Positions 1-9,186 of a DNA stretch of 64,000 bases are shown in pieces. The position numbers and the translations under genes were made by a program. Origin of the DNA: an uncultured Candidatus Melainabacteria bacterium (lineage in GTDB: Bacteria; Cyanobacteriota; Vampirovibrionia; Gastranaerophilales; Gastranaerophilaceae); contig CAKVIE010000001.1 in assembly GCA_934754505.1 (NCBI GenBank), positions 124,001-188,000 on the forward strand. Direction: 5' to 3'. The notes beneath the pieces are model-generated. The model saw nothing but the letters and a program-made list of their open reading frames with translations. It was not told where the DNA came from and made no database searches. Within the stretch, counting starts at the first letter, position 1. Each line of letters starts with the position of its first letter.

Positions 1-1
1 T

Positions 2-448
2 TTTGTTTTCGAACCAAAATACATCAATCGATATTTAATAAAAAACAATAAATTAACGGAAGATAAATTGCATTTTTTATTTCTTCATTCAACATTTACT
101 TCGGCAGTTATCGAAGAATATGTTTCTAATGAAAGATTTAAAAATAAAGAAAAAACAGATGAGTTATTTTTAAAACTTTTTGTTGAATCTGATAAGATAA
201 TAAAAAGAAAACTTCCAAAAGCTAAATTTGTTATTTTGTGTTATTCAAATACCTCGTGGGATTTTCCCATAAAATCTGAACTTGAACTTTTAAGGAAAAC
301 AATACCTGATGTTACTATTATAGATCTTAATGATTTTTTCCCGGAATTGTATAATAGTAGTGAATATTGTATTTCTGATGGCTTTCACCCTAACGAAAAA
401 GCATGGGATTTAATAGTTCCTTTTATTTCTGAAAAATTACAACTTTAA
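2..448 (+). CDS. SGNH/GDSL-like hydrolase, C-terminal part (5' truncated by window edge)
   Basis: The reading frame is open from the window edge, so this is the 3' end of a longer gene; the TTG at 68 is only an internal codon. The C-terminus has DGFHPNEKAWD, which matches the D-x-x-H block of SGNH/GDSL esterases, where Asp and His complete the catalytic triad. The preceding segment (KFVILCYSNT, then TIIDLNDFF) fits the alternating strands of that fold. The GDSL serine block would lie outside the window, so activity and substrate cannot be read. In bacteria such enzymes often remove acetyl groups from surface glycans. Family assignment is fairly secure, function is not. Confidence 0.6.
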   Translation, partial: FVFEPKYINRYLIKNNKLTEDKLHFLFLHSTFTSAVIEEYVSNERFKNKEKTDELFLKLFVESDKIIKRKLPKAKFVILCYSNTSWDFPIKSELELLRKTIPDVTIIDLNDFFPELYNSSEYCISDGFHPNEKAWDLIVPFISEKLQL

Positions 449-474
449 TTCTTACATTTCGTTTGCTATGTTAT

Positions 475-499
475 CAGATAACACTAATAGTGTTATCTG
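475..499. terminator. Perfect 11-bp hairpin built around the iterated palindrome
   Basis: Arms 475-485 and 489-499 pair perfectly around an AAT loop; the inner 15 bases (480-494) are an exact AACACTAATAGTGTT. It lies 27 nt after the SGNH stop codon and is followed by CTTTATAAT, a weak U-run. It may act as a terminator for the upstream gene, or be a palindrome copy with extended arms. The rest of the 449-718 gap holds no gene that I can see. Confidence 0.45.
480..494. repeat. Iterated palindrome, exact copy
   Basis: AACACTAATAGTGTT, intergenic, flanked by extra pairing bases (CAGAT/ATCTG) that intragenic copies lack. Confidence 0.9.
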
Positions 500-706
500 C
501 TTTATAATACGTTTTAACCATAAGTGTATTTGTTATTTATATTTGTAGCCGTTTTTTTTATAAATATTTTGTTTGATAACAGTTAGCAAGTTAAATGTTT
601 TTTAATCTAAAGTTCTTTTGAGTTTTGTTCCTGTTGTGTTTAATTTTTTTAGGGATTTAGATAAAAGTCAAAGGTTCGTTTAAGTTTTTGTGAAAATTTT
701 TTGTAA

Positions 707-712
707 TATAAT
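707..712 (+). promoter_or_regulatory. -10 box of mfd, probably leaderless
   Basis: TATAAT ends 6 nt before the mfd ATG at 719, which would put transcription start on the A of the start codon. No Shine-Dalgarno is present and no good -35 is visible at 16-18 nt (only TTTTTG). Confidence 0.5.
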
Positions 713-718
713 ATTTAT

Positions 719-3700
719 ATGGCAATAAATGTGGAAAAACTTTTTGAGAATTCGGATTTATTTTGCAGAATGCAGCGATTTTTTAAGGCAGGCAAGTCTT
801 TTGGGATTGATTGCATTAGCAAATTCGGAAAGTTGTTTTTGGTCAAAAATTTTTCCGAAAGAAAGAAAATTCTTTGGATTGTCGAGAGTGAACAGGCTGC
901 TTTGCGGTATAAAAATGATTTAAAGTGCCTGTTTGACAATGATGCTGCTATTTTTCCTTATCAGGAAAGCGGTTTGTATGATGCGAATATTCCTAATATT
1001 TACAAATTTTTTGAGCAAATTTCAATATTACAAAATTGGGAAAATATTGTTATCGTTCCGTTAAGAGCCATTTTGGAGAAATTTCCGACACCTGATTTTT
1101 TTGCAGAAAATCATATGACAATCAATATTGATGAAGATATTGACGTTTTGAATTTTTCTGAAACCTTGATAAATTTCGGATATAAAAAGGTTTCGACGGT
1201 TGCAGACTGCGGAGAATTTAGTGTCCGAGGAGATACGATTGATGTGTATTCTCTTGACAAAAATCCCGTCAGAATTGAGCTTTGGGGTGATACTGTTACC
1301 GATTTGAGATATTTCAATTCTGAAAATCAAAGAAGTATTGAGAAAATTAAATCGGCAGTGTTTTTGCCTGTAAAAAAATTCTTAAAAGAAGATTGTTCTG
1401 CGGACAAGTTTAAAAAATATTATGACAATTTTCTGAAAAAATATACTAAAAATTTGTCAACGTACGATAAAAAGTATTTTGATGAAAAGTATCGTGAAAT
1501 TCTTGAGATAATCGGCGAAAATGTCGATTTTGACGGTGAATTTTATTATGAAAATATTTTCAATGATAATTTAAAATCGTTAATTGAGTTGTTACCGTCG
1601 GATTATACGGTGATTTTTGACGATTACGGTGAAGCAAAAACCAAATACAGGCAGCTTGATACGGGTCTTGCAAAAAGATATGAGGAAAATTTAAAACTAC
1701 CTCAAACCTTACCGTTTGAAAAGCTGCCGCATTTTAGTTATGAGAATTTTTTATCCGAGATTGCAACTAAAAATAAAATATATTTTGATAATTTTTCACC
1801 AAATGACGAGAATGATTTTATCGAAGTTAAAACTGAGTCTGCTCCGATGTTTTCGGGGGATTTGACTCAAATGGCGGATTTTATTTTTTCGAAAATAGAC
1901 AGCGGCTTTAAAATTATAATCGCAACAGATTACAAACAGCGGTTGAAAGAGATTTTGCAGGAGTTTGAGATATCTTTTTCTGAAAATTTTGAAGAAAATA
2001 CGGAAGTTTTTTTGACGGAAAATTTATCTTTAAACGGTTCTGTTTTGAACTTTTTGAAATTGGTTATTTTGACTGACAAAGAGCTTTTCAATAAACGTTC
2101 GGCTGATGTTACAAATGCAAAAAGGAAATATAAGCGAGAAAAACGAACGGAAGATTTCAGTGAAATAAAACCTGATGATTATGTTGTTCATGATATTCAC
2201 GGAATAGGTATTTTCAGAGGAATGCAAAAAATCGAATTTGACGGCGAGTTAAAGGATTATTTGCTCATTGAATATGCTGGAAAGGACAAATTGTATGTTC
2301 CTGCCGAGCAGATAAGTTTGTTGTGTTCTTATAAAGGTTCCGGTGCTGTTAAACCGCCGCTTTCCAAGATGGGCGGTGCTGATTGGGCGAATATCAAAAC
2401 AAAAGTTAAAGAAGATATTCAAGATGTTGCAAAGCAGCTTTTAAAATTGTATGCAGGCAGAAAAAAAGCTGACGGATATGCTTTTGAGCCTGATACAGTT
2501 TGGCAGTATGAAATGGAAGATGCTTTTCCTTATACGGAAACTCCCGATCAAATGCGTGCCATAAATGAAACAAAGGCTGATATGGAGCTTCAAAAGCCTA
2601 TGGACAGGCTTATTTGCGGTGATGTCGGCTTCGGTAAAACAGAAGTAGCTTTAAGAGCTGTCTTTAAGGCTGTTATGTCGGGCAAACAGGCTGCAATAGT
2701 TGTTCCAACGACGGTTCTTGCAATGCAGCATTATGTAACTGCCTGCGAAAGATTTAAGCCGTTTCCGATAAGAATTGCGGTATTGTCGAGGTTTAAAACT
2801 AAAAAAGAAATCAGAGAAAGCCTTGAAAAACTTGCGGCAGGTGATATTGATTTGGTTATCGGGACTCACAGACTTTTACAAGATGATGTGGTTTTTAAAG
2901 ATTTAGGTTTGCTTGTAATCGATGAGGAGCATAAGTTTGGTGTAAATCACAAAGAAAAAATTAAGATGATGAAGAAAAATCTTGATGTTTTGAATATGTC
3001 TGCAACGCCTATTCCGAGAACTTTATATATGTCATTGTCGGGAATTCGTGATATAAGTGTGATTGCGACGGCACCCACAGAGAGATTACCTGTCAAAACT
3101 TTTGTGTGTGAGTTCAATGATGATATCGTGAAAAATGCTGTTAATTATGAGATTGAACGTGACGGACAAGTTTTTTATCTTTATAATCGGGTCGAAAAAA
3201 TAGAAGAATTTGCGGAATATTTGAGAAAAATGCTTCCAAATGCTCGAATTGCGGTTGCACATGGCAAAACTGACGGTGCGAAACTTGAGAAAATTATGTG
3301 CGAATTTCGTGACGGATTGTATGATATTTTGCTTTGCAGTGCAATAATTGAGTCGGGTATTGATATTAAAAATGCCAATACAATAATTATTCACGATGCG
3401 GATAAATTCGGATTGGCACAGCTTTATCAGCTTAGAGGCAGAGTCGGACGAACAGACAGGCAGGCTTACTGTTATTGTTTGTATAAGAAAAATAAAATTT
3501 TAACGGAAGATGCAGACAAGCGATTAAAAGCGATAAGAGAGTTTACGACTTTTGGCAGCGGCTATCAAATTGCTTTAAGAGATATTGAAATTCGAGGAAT
3601 AGGAAATCTTTTGGGAACAAAACAGCATGGAAAAATGGTGTCTGTCGGTTTTGATACATATTGTTCTTTGCTTGATGAAACCGTAAAAGAGCTTCAAGAT

Positions 3701-4207
3701 ATAAAAGAACATAAATTTAAGTCATCAGTTATTGACATCAATGTTACTGCATATATTCCCGATGATTGGGTCGGAGCAGAGGAGCAGAAACTTTTGGAAT
3801 ATAAAAGACTTTCCGAGTCTGCAAACCTTTCTGAACTTGATGAAATTGTCAGTGAGTGGAAGGACAGATTTTCCAAAATGCAAGAACCTGTTGAAAATCT
3901 TATAAAACTCGTCAAATTAAAAATGATTGCAACAAATGCGGGTATAACTTCCGTTCGAGAAACTCCTGACGGTATTCGTATCTATTCGGGGTATTCCGGT
4001 GCGGAAACTAAATTGATTTGGAACAAATTGCCTTTCGAAATAAAAAGATATATTAAGCTTGTAAAACTTCCAAAGGCTTGTAATGACGGCGAATATGTTA
4101 TGATTTTCAAAAATTCTTATTTGAAGTTTAATGAATTATTTAACATGCTGTCGGATTTATTTTATGATATTACGGAGATAATCTCGGAGTATAACCGTGG
4201 ATTATAG
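719..4207 (+). CDS. mfd: Transcription-repair coupling factor
   Basis: Mfd removes RNA polymerase stalled at lesions and recruits UvrA. At 1162 aa it has full family length. An N-terminal UvrB-like region is followed by the CarD-like RNA polymerase-interacting domain at about residues 484-560 (DYVVHDIHGIG, YAGKDKLYVPAEQI). The RecG-like SF2 motor has Walker A GDVGFGKTE near 633, DEEH near 733, SATPIPRTLYMS, and the QLRGRVGR motif VI. The C-terminal domain (to 1162) ends with the TRCF region. The start at 719 has no Shine-Dalgarno and sits directly behind a TATAAT box. An 18-nt gap separates it from the following lipoprotein gene, which has its own strong ribosome site. Confidence 0.97.
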   Translation: MAINVEKLFENSDLFCRMQRFFKAGKSFGIDCISKFGKLFLVKNFSERKKILWIVESEQAALRYKNDLKCLFDNDAAIFPYQESGLYDANIPNIYKFFEQISILQNWENIVIVPLRAILEKFPTPDFFAENHMTINIDEDIDVLNFSETLINFGYKKVSTVADCGEFSVRGDTIDVYSLDKNPVRIELWGDTVTDLRYFNSENQRSIEKIKSAVFLPVKKFLKEDCSADKFKKYYDNFLKKYTKNLSTYDKKYFDEKYREILEIIGENVDFDGEFYYENIFNDNLKSLIELLPSDYTVIFDDYGEAKTKYRQLDTGLAKRYEENLKLPQTLPFEKLPHFSYENFLSEIATKNKIYFDNFSPNDENDFIEVKTESAPMFSGDLTQMADFIFSKIDSGFKIIIATDYKQRLKEILQEFEISFSENFEENTEVFLTENLSLNGSVLNFLKLVILTDKELFNKRSADVTNAKRKYKREKRTEDFSEIKPDDYVVHDIHGIGIFRGMQKIEFDGELKDYLLIEYAGKDKLYVPAEQISLLCSYKGSGAVKPPLSKMGGADWANIKTKVKEDIQDVAKQLLKLYAGRKKADGYAFEPDTVWQYEMEDAFPYTETPDQMRAINETKADMELQKPMDRLICGDVGFGKTEVALRAVFKAVMSGKQAAIVVPTTVLAMQHYVTACERFKPFPIRIAVLSRFKTKKEIRESLEKLAAGDIDLVIGTHRLLQDDVVFKDLGLLVIDEEHKFGVNHKEKIKMMKKNLDVLNMSATPIPRTLYMSLSGIRDISVIATAPTERLPVKTFVCEFNDDIVKNAVNYEIERDGQVFYLYNRVEKIEEFAEYLRKMLPNARIAVAHGKTDGAKLEKIMCEFRDGLYDILLCSAIIESGIDIKNANTIIIHDADKFGLAQLYQLRGRVGRTDRQAYCYCLYKKNKILTEDADKRLKAIREFTTFGSGYQIALRDIEIRGIGNLLGTKQHGKMVSVGFDTYCSLLDETVKELQDIKEHKFKSSVIDINVTAYIPDDWVGAEEQKLLEYKRLSESANLSELDEIVSEWKDRFSKMQEPVENLIKLVKLKMIATNAGITSVRETPDGIRIYSGYSGAETKLIWNKLPFEIKRYIKLVKLPKACNDGEYVMIFKNSYLKFNELFNMLSDLFYDITEIISEYNRGL

Positions 4208-4225
4208 ACAAAAAGGAGAAATCAG

Positions 4226-5362
4226 ATGAATATAAGAGCAAAAGTTGCATCAGCAGTGCTTTTTTCTGCAATAGTTCTTTCCGGCTGCGGAATTAACCCC
4301 GAAAAAGATGCAGTTGTTATGATTAATGATACGCCGATTACAAAACAACAATACGAACAGGAATTCAAGAAAATTGAAGGAAATCCTATGTTCAAACAAA
4401 TGGGCGTTGATTTGAAAAAAGACAAAGACGGCTATGTCGGTTTAATGATAAAAGACAAAATTATCAATGAACTTATGGTAAAAACTTTATTAGACCAAGC
4501 TATGAAAAAGAATAATATCAAGGTTTCTAACGAAGAAGTCGAAAAAGAATTGAAATCATTGATTGATAAAATCGGCTCAAAAGACAAATTTAATGAATTG
4601 TTGAAGCAAAACGGCATCAGCTCTGCTGATTTCAAGAAAGATTTGAAAGAAGAAGTTAAAATTAAAAAACTTGTTGATCAACTTTCGATAGTAAAAATCA
4701 GTGACAGCGATACAAGAAAATTTTATGATTCAAATCTTGATAAGTTCAAATATCCTGATAAAGTCCGTGCTTCACACATTTTGATAAGTGCAGATGCCGA
4801 CAGAATCAGAGAAGTTATCAAAGCTGATGAAAAAAATAAGGATTTATCGGAAGCTCAAATTGATGAAAAAGTTAAGCAGGATATAGCTACAAAATATCAA
4901 AAAGCTCAAAAAATTCTTGCAGAAGTTAAACTTGATCAATCTAAATTTGCAAAACTTGCAAAAGAAAATTCTGATGACCCCGGAAGTGCTGAACAAGGCG
5001 GAGATTTGGGATATTTTACAAAAGATCAAATGGTTCCCGAATTTGCAAACGCAGCTTTTTCTGCAAGACCGTCAATCGTAACGGATATCGTGAAATCACC
5101 TTACGGCTACCACATTATTCTTGTTAAAGACAGAATTGCAGCAGGTGTTGAACCTTATGAAAAGGTAAAAGGCGAAATTGCAGCTTTCTTGGAAAATCAA
5201 AAGAAAGTGGAAGTTTTGCAAAAATTCCTTGCCGATGCAAAGAAAGATGCAAAAATTGTATATGTTGATGAATCTTTTAACCCCGATACAATTCAAAAAG
5301 AAATAAAAGATAAAGTAAAGGATATGCCGATACCGCAAATGCCTTTGCCGCAACAAAAATAA
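4226..5362 (+). CDS. Peptidyl-prolyl isomerase lipoprotein, SurA/PrsA-like
   Basis: A periplasmic foldase that assists envelope protein folding. Residues 1-21 form a lipoprotein signal with lipobox LSGC (Cys21). A SurA_N-like helical region (about 30-165) is followed by a parvulin (rotamase) domain at about 178-306: KVRASHILISA at its start, then QGGDLGYFTKDQMVPEFANAAF and SPYGYHIILV. The parvulin core is split by a charged helical insert (about 195-235). The Pro-rich tail ends MPIPQMPLPQQK. AAGGAG at 4213-4218 sets the start. It is probably anchored in the inner or outer membrane by its lipid. PrsA and SurA are hard to tell apart here, so no symbol is given. Confidence 0.85.
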   Translation: MNIRAKVASAVLFSAIVLSGCGINPEKDAVVMINDTPITKQQYEQEFKKIEGNPMFKQMGVDLKKDKDGYVGLMIKDKIINELMVKTLLDQAMKKNNIKVSNEEVEKELKSLIDKIGSKDKFNELLKQNGISSADFKKDLKEEVKIKKLVDQLSIVKISDSDTRKFYDSNLDKFKYPDKVRASHILISADADRIREVIKADEKNKDLSEAQIDEKVKQDIATKYQKAQKILAEVKLDQSKFAKLAKENSDDPGSAEQGGDLGYFTKDQMVPEFANAAFSARPSIVTDIVKSPYGYHIILVKDRIAAGVEPYEKVKGEIAAFLENQKKVEVLQKFLADAKKDAKIVYVDESFNPDTIQKEIKDKVKDMPIPQMPLPQQK

Positions 5363-5376
5363 TTATATTAGCTTTT

Positions 5377-5401
5377 AAGAAAGGGTGTTTTGCCCTTTCT
5401 T
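5377..5401 (+). terminator. Rho-independent terminator after the PPIase gene
   Basis: Stem AAGAAAGGG (5377-5385) pairs with CCCTTTCTT (5393-5401) around a 7-nt loop, followed by ATTTTTAT. It separates the mfd/PPIase unit from the heptose/lpx unit and rules out a start at TTG 5390, which lies inside the loop. Confidence 0.85.
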
Positions 5402-5419
5402 ATTTTTATGAGGAAAATT

Positions 5420-5893
5420 ATGAGAGAACCTGTTAAAAGAGAAAATTTACAAGATTTGTTGAAAAAACTCCGAAATGAACATAAGACAATCGTTACCACG
5501 AATGGTTGTTTTGATATTTTGCATGTCGGGCATGTAAGATACCTTGAAGAAACTAAAAAGTTCGGAGATGTTTTGATTGTAGCTTTGAATTCTGACAAGT
5601 CAGTCAAAAGATTAAAAGGCGAAGGTCGTCCGATTAATAACGAAAATGACAGAGCTGAAGTTTTGAACGGACTAAAGAGTGTTGATTATGTCGTTTTGTT
5701 TGACGAAGATTCTCCTGCCGATTTACTTGCGGAAATAAAACCCGATGTTCACACAAAAGGTGCGGATTATACGGTTGAAACGCTTCCTGAGGCTAAAATT
5801 ATTATGGAAAACGGCGGAAGACTTGAGTTTATTCAATTTGTTCCGGGAAAATCGACAACATCAACAATTGCAAAAATTAATGCTGACAAATAA
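5420..5893 (+). CDS. rfaE2: D-glycero-beta-D-manno-heptose 1-phosphate adenylyltransferase
   Basis: Makes ADP-heptose from heptose-1-phosphate for the LPS inner core. It corresponds to the adenylyltransferase half of HldE: TTNGCFDILHVGH with the HxGH nucleotidyltransferase motif at residues 35-38, then RPINNENDRAEVL and FVPGKSTTSTI near the end. At 157 aa it is the monofunctional form; no HldE kinase half is fused. I chose ATG 5420 because AGG at 5411-5413 is well spaced, whereas ATG 5408 and TTG 5390 fall in or against the preceding terminator. It lies directly before the lipid A operon, so it probably belongs to LPS synthesis. Confidence 0.88.
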   Translation: MREPVKRENLQDLLKKLRNEHKTIVTTNGCFDILHVGHVRYLEETKKFGDVLIVALNSDKSVKRLKGEGRPINNENDRAEVLNGLKSVDYVVLFDEDSPADLLAEIKPDVHTKGADYTVETLPEAKIIMENGGRLEFIQFVPGKSTTSTIAKINADK

Positions 5894-5979
5894 TAAATTT
5901 CAAGTAATGTAAACATTTTTGCCAAAATAAAATATCGTATTAAAATAGAAAAATAAGCAATAAATATGGAGTGAATAGT

Positions 5980-7071
5980 ATGAGATATTATACTGCTGAA
6001 GAATTAGCTCACGTGACGGGCGGAATTTTAACAAAAGTAGAAGATGCAAAGGTATGTAAATTATACCCGCCGTTATTGGCAGATGAAGAAACGCTCGCAT
6101 TAGCGTTAAATGAAGAGGAAATCGGCAATTTGGCAAAAACAAAAGCAAAAATTGCAATTGTTCCGTTAGGTGTTTCTCTTGAAAATATTACGACAATCGA
6201 AGTTGAAAGACCAAGACTTGCAATGATGAAATTGTTGACTATGTTTTATGTAGCACCGACGACAGGTGACGGAATTCACCCGACAGCAGTAGTTTATCCG
6301 ACTGCAAAATTAGGACAAAATGTTTCATTAGGTCCGAATGTTGTTGTTGCAGAAGGTGCTGAAATCGGTGATAATACAAGAATTTTGGCAAATGCTTACA
6401 TCGGTGAAAACGTTAAAATCGGTAAAAATTGCTTGTTCCATGCGGGTGTTAATCTCGGAAGCAATACAATCGTTGGTGATAGAGTAATTATTAACCACGG
6501 AGCAAGTATCGGTGCCGATGGTTTCAGCTTTGTTACAGAAACTCCCGATAACATTGAGAATGCTAAACGTGACGGTGAAATTAAAGAAACAAACAAACAA
6601 CAAGTTGTTTATAAAATTCCTTCACTCGGCGGTGTAAAAATCGGAAATGACGTTGAAATCGGTGCAAATGCTTGTATCGATAAAGGTACTATTGAATATA
6701 CTCAAATCGGCGACCAAACAAAAATTGATGACCTCGTTATGATTGGTCACAACTGTAAAATCGGTAATGCTTGTATGATAGTTTCTCAATCAGGTGTTGC
6801 AGGCAGCTGCGTAATCGGCGATAGAGTTGTAATTGCAGGTCAAGCGGGCATGGCTGACCATATTACAATCGGAAGTGATTCTATCGTAATGGCTCAAGCA
6901 GGCGTTTCAAAGAGCTTCCCGGAAAAATCAATTATCGTTGGTGCTCCTGCTGTTCCGAGAAAAGAATTTATTAAGCAATTACAAACAATGAAAAAAGCTG
7001 AACAGTTGATTAAAAAATTCCAAGCTTACGAAAAAGTTTTGAATGCTGATGTTCAGAACAACGAAGGCTAA
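5980..7071 (+). CDS. lpxD: UDP-3-O-(3-hydroxyacyl)glucosamine N-acyltransferase
   Basis: Third step of lipid A synthesis: adds the N-linked 3-hydroxyacyl chain from acyl-ACP. The 363-aa protein has an N-terminal uridine-binding region (to about 100), then a left-handed beta-helix of hexapeptide repeats (IGxNxxI pattern, about 100-320) and a C-terminal helix. IGHNCKIG carries the expected catalytic His. GGAG at 5968-5971 is 8 nt before ATG 5980, so the in-frame GTG at 5971 is unlikely to be the start. First gene of the lpxD-lpxC-fabZ-lpxA operon, 5 nt before lpxC. Confidence 0.95.
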   Translation: MRYYTAEELAHVTGGILTKVEDAKVCKLYPPLLADEETLALALNEEEIGNLAKTKAKIAIVPLGVSLENITTIEVERPRLAMMKLLTMFYVAPTTGDGIHPTAVVYPTAKLGQNVSLGPNVVVAEGAEIGDNTRILANAYIGENVKIGKNCLFHAGVNLGSNTIVGDRVIINHGASIGADGFSFVTETPDNIENAKRDGEIKETNKQQVVYKIPSLGGVKIGNDVEIGANACIDKGTIEYTQIGDQTKIDDLVMIGHNCKIGNACMIVSQSGVAGSCVIGDRVVIAGQAGMADHITIGSDSIVMAQAGVSKSFPEKSIIVGAPAVPRKEFIKQLQTMKKAEQLIKKFQAYEKVLNADVQNNEG

Positions 7072-7076
7072 TTAAG

Positions 7077-7886
7077 ATGACAACGTTAAAAAAATCTGTA
7101 ACATTTTCATCGATAGCTTTAATGACGGGAAAAGACTGCGAAGCAAGAATTGAACCGTCAGAAGAAAAGGGAATACGTTATCATTTCGACGGCAATATGG
7201 TTGAAGCATGCATAGAGAATGTGATTTCGACCGACCATTGTGTTGTTTTCGGAAATGATAAAGTAAAAAAAATAATGTTGACGGAGCATTTATCAGCGGC
7301 ATGTGCTATATGCGGGATTGATTCGCTTGATATTTATCTTTCTCATTATGAAGTTCCTATCGGTGACGGAAGTTCCAAACCTTGGGTAGAATTGTTCAAA
7401 AAAGCAGGTATTACTGATAAGAAAAAAGAATCTTATATTATAAAAGAACCTGTTTATTATTTGAACGGAAAAACTCATTGTGTTGTTTTGCCGTCTGATA
7501 AATTGAGAATAACTTACGGAGTAAATTATAAGCACCCCGAGTTGAATAACAGATGGGTTTCAATGGAACCAAACGAAATTGATAAAATTTGCGAGGCAAG
7601 AACATTCGGCTATTTAAAAGAATTAAAAATGTTGCAGTTAATGGGTTTTGCAAGAGGAGCAAAGGAAGATAACGCCGTCGGTATGACTGATGACGGTTAT
7701 ACAACGAAACTTCGCAGTGAATACGAACCCGTTAAACATAAAATTTTAGATTTGATTGGTGATTTTTCTTTGACAGGAACAAACCCATTGAATTGGAAAG
7801 CAGAAATAATAGTAAAAGAAGCAGGGCATACGGTACATTACAAGACGGCTCTGATGTTAAAAGATAAGATAGTAAAGGAGCAATAA
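7077..7886 (+). CDS. lpxC: UDP-3-O-acyl-N-acetylglucosamine deacetylase
   Basis: Zinc enzyme for the committed step of lipid A synthesis. The zinc ligands match the family: His71 in TEH, and His221 plus Asp225 in HKILDLIGD (H-x3-D as in E. coli H238/D242); Glu70 is the general base. EVPIGDGSS and ARTFGYLKE are also conserved blocks. At 269 aa it is shorter than E. coli LpxC (305 aa) but complete. Its stop codon overlaps the fabZ start by one base, indicating translational coupling. Cytoplasmic. Confidence 0.95.
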   Translation: MTTLKKSVTFSSIALMTGKDCEARIEPSEEKGIRYHFDGNMVEACIENVISTDHCVVFGNDKVKKIMLTEHLSAACAICGIDSLDIYLSHYEVPIGDGSSKPWVELFKKAGITDKKKESYIIKEPVYYLNGKTHCVVLPSDKLRITYGVNYKHPELNNRWVSMEPNEIDKICEARTFGYLKELKMLQLMGFARGAKEDNAVGMTDDGYTTKLRSEYEPVKHKILDLIGDFSLTGTNPLNWKAEIIVKEAGHTVHYKTALMLKDKIVKEQ

Positions 7887-8326
7887 TGGCAGAAGAAGTT
7901 TTATCCTTTGATATAGAACAAATTATGAAAATGATACCTCACAGGTACCCGTTTCTTTTGATTGACAGAATTACGGAATGTGTTCCGGGAAAATATGCAA
8001 AAGGTTATAAAAATTTAACTTTTAACGAAGAATTTTTCCAAGGACATTTCCCGAATAAGCCTATAATGCCGGGGGTATTACAATTAGAAGCAATGGCTCA
8101 AATGGGAGCGGGAATTTTGATGACTCAGCCCGAATATCAAGGCAAACTTGTTGTTTATGCAGGTATTGATAAAGCAAGATTTAAGGCAATGGTACGTCCC
8201 GGTGACAGACTTGATATAACGGTTGAACTTGTTAAAATCAAAGGACCTGTTATAAAAGCTCATGGTAAGGCTTTTGTAGGTGAAAAATTAGCAGTTGAAG
8301 CAGATATGATATTTTCTGTTGTGTAG
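7886..8326 (+). CDS. fabZ: (3R)-hydroxyacyl-ACP dehydratase
   Basis: Dehydrates 3-hydroxyacyl-ACP in fatty acid synthesis, competing with LpxA/LpxD for the same substrate, which explains its place in the lipid A operon. Hot-dog fold signature PHRYPFLLIDR carries catalytic His19; the partner Glu68 sits in MPGVLQLEAMAQ; GHFPNKPIMPG is intact. Its 146 aa is normal length. The ATG overlaps the lpxC stop by one base (AATAATGG). Confidence 0.96.
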   Translation: MAEEVLSFDIEQIMKMIPHRYPFLLIDRITECVPGKYAKGYKNLTFNEEFFQGHFPNKPIMPGVLQLEAMAQMGAGILMTQPEYQGKLVVYAGIDKARFKAMVRPGDRLDITVELVKIKGPVIKAHGKAFVGEKLAVEADMIFSVV

Positions 8327-8344
8327 AAAACGAAGGTAGAAATT

Positions 8345-9130
8345 ATGACAATAGATAAAAGTGCAGTAATAGCAAAAACGGCGATAGTACCTGAAAGTGC
8401 TTATGTCGGACCTAATGTCGTCATCGGAGAAAATGTCGTATTAGGTGAAAATGTAAAAGTAATAGCAAATGCTTATTTAGAATATTGTGAAATTGGTGAC
8501 GGTACGGTAATTTCACCGTTTGCAAGTATCGGAACGGCTCCTCAGGATTTGGGTTACAAAGATGAACCCACCAAAGCTGTTATCGGCAAAAACTGTATTA
8601 TTAAAGAAAACGTAACCGTTCACAGAGCATCAGGCGAAGGTTGTGAAACTGTTGTAGGCAACCATTGTTTATTGATGGCTTCATCACACGTTGCTCACAA
8701 CTGTCGGGTGGAAGATGAAGTTATCATGGCAAATTTAGCGACATTAGGCGGTTATTGCCAAGTCGGTTATGGTGCATTTATCGGCGGCATGAGTGTATTC
8801 CATCAACACGTTAGAATTGGTGAAATGTGTATCGTAAGCGGATTTTCCGCATCAAGAATGGATGTTTTGCCTTATTGTAAAGGCGACGGACGTCCGCCTG
8901 TTCCGCACGGAATTAACGTTATCGGCTTGAAACGTAAAGGTTTGACACTTGATGAAAGAACAAATTTGAAACACGCATTCAAAATCATTTGTTCAGGTGA
9001 ACATACTGTTTTTAAAGCGGCAGATATTATTGAAGATACAATTCCTCAAGACAGATATACTAAGAAACTTGTTGAATTTATCAGAACAACAAAACGTGGT
9101 ATTGTAACTCACCCGACATCATTTCAATAG
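8345..9130 (+). CDS. lpxA: UDP-N-acetylglucosamine O-acyltransferase
   Basis: First step of lipid A synthesis. Hexapeptide beta-helix from residue 1 to about 190 (VGPNVVIGENVVLG, IGTAPQDLGY), catalytic His in ASSHVAHNC, then GGMSVFHQHVRIG, and a C-terminal alpha domain from NVIGLKRKGLT. Its 261 aa matches E. coli LpxA (262). An 18-nt gap follows fabZ. The operon ends here; the next gene has its own GGAG site. Confidence 0.95.
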   Translation: MTIDKSAVIAKTAIVPESAYVGPNVVIGENVVLGENVKVIANAYLEYCEIGDGTVISPFASIGTAPQDLGYKDEPTKAVIGKNCIIKENVTVHRASGEGCETVVGNHCLLMASSHVAHNCRVEDEVIMANLATLGGYCQVGYGAFIGGMSVFHQHVRIGEMCIVSGFSASRMDVLPYCKGDGRPPVPHGINVIGLKRKGLTLDERTNLKHAFKIICSGEHTVFKAADIIEDTIPQDRYTKKLVEFIRTTKRGIVTHPTSFQ

Positions 9131-9186
9131 AAAGTAATGCAGTATAAAGTCAAAATTCAATTCACAAAAACAGACAAGGAGCAGAT

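Noticed and set aside
449..718. Small gene in the gap before mfd
   Set aside because: No frame with a ribosome site; only the hairpin and the mfd -10 box can be supported.
5390..5419. Upstream TTG/ATG starts for the heptose adenylyltransferase
   Set aside because: TTG 5390 lies in the loop of a terminator and ATG 5408 has no ribosome site; ATG 5420 has a spaced AGG.
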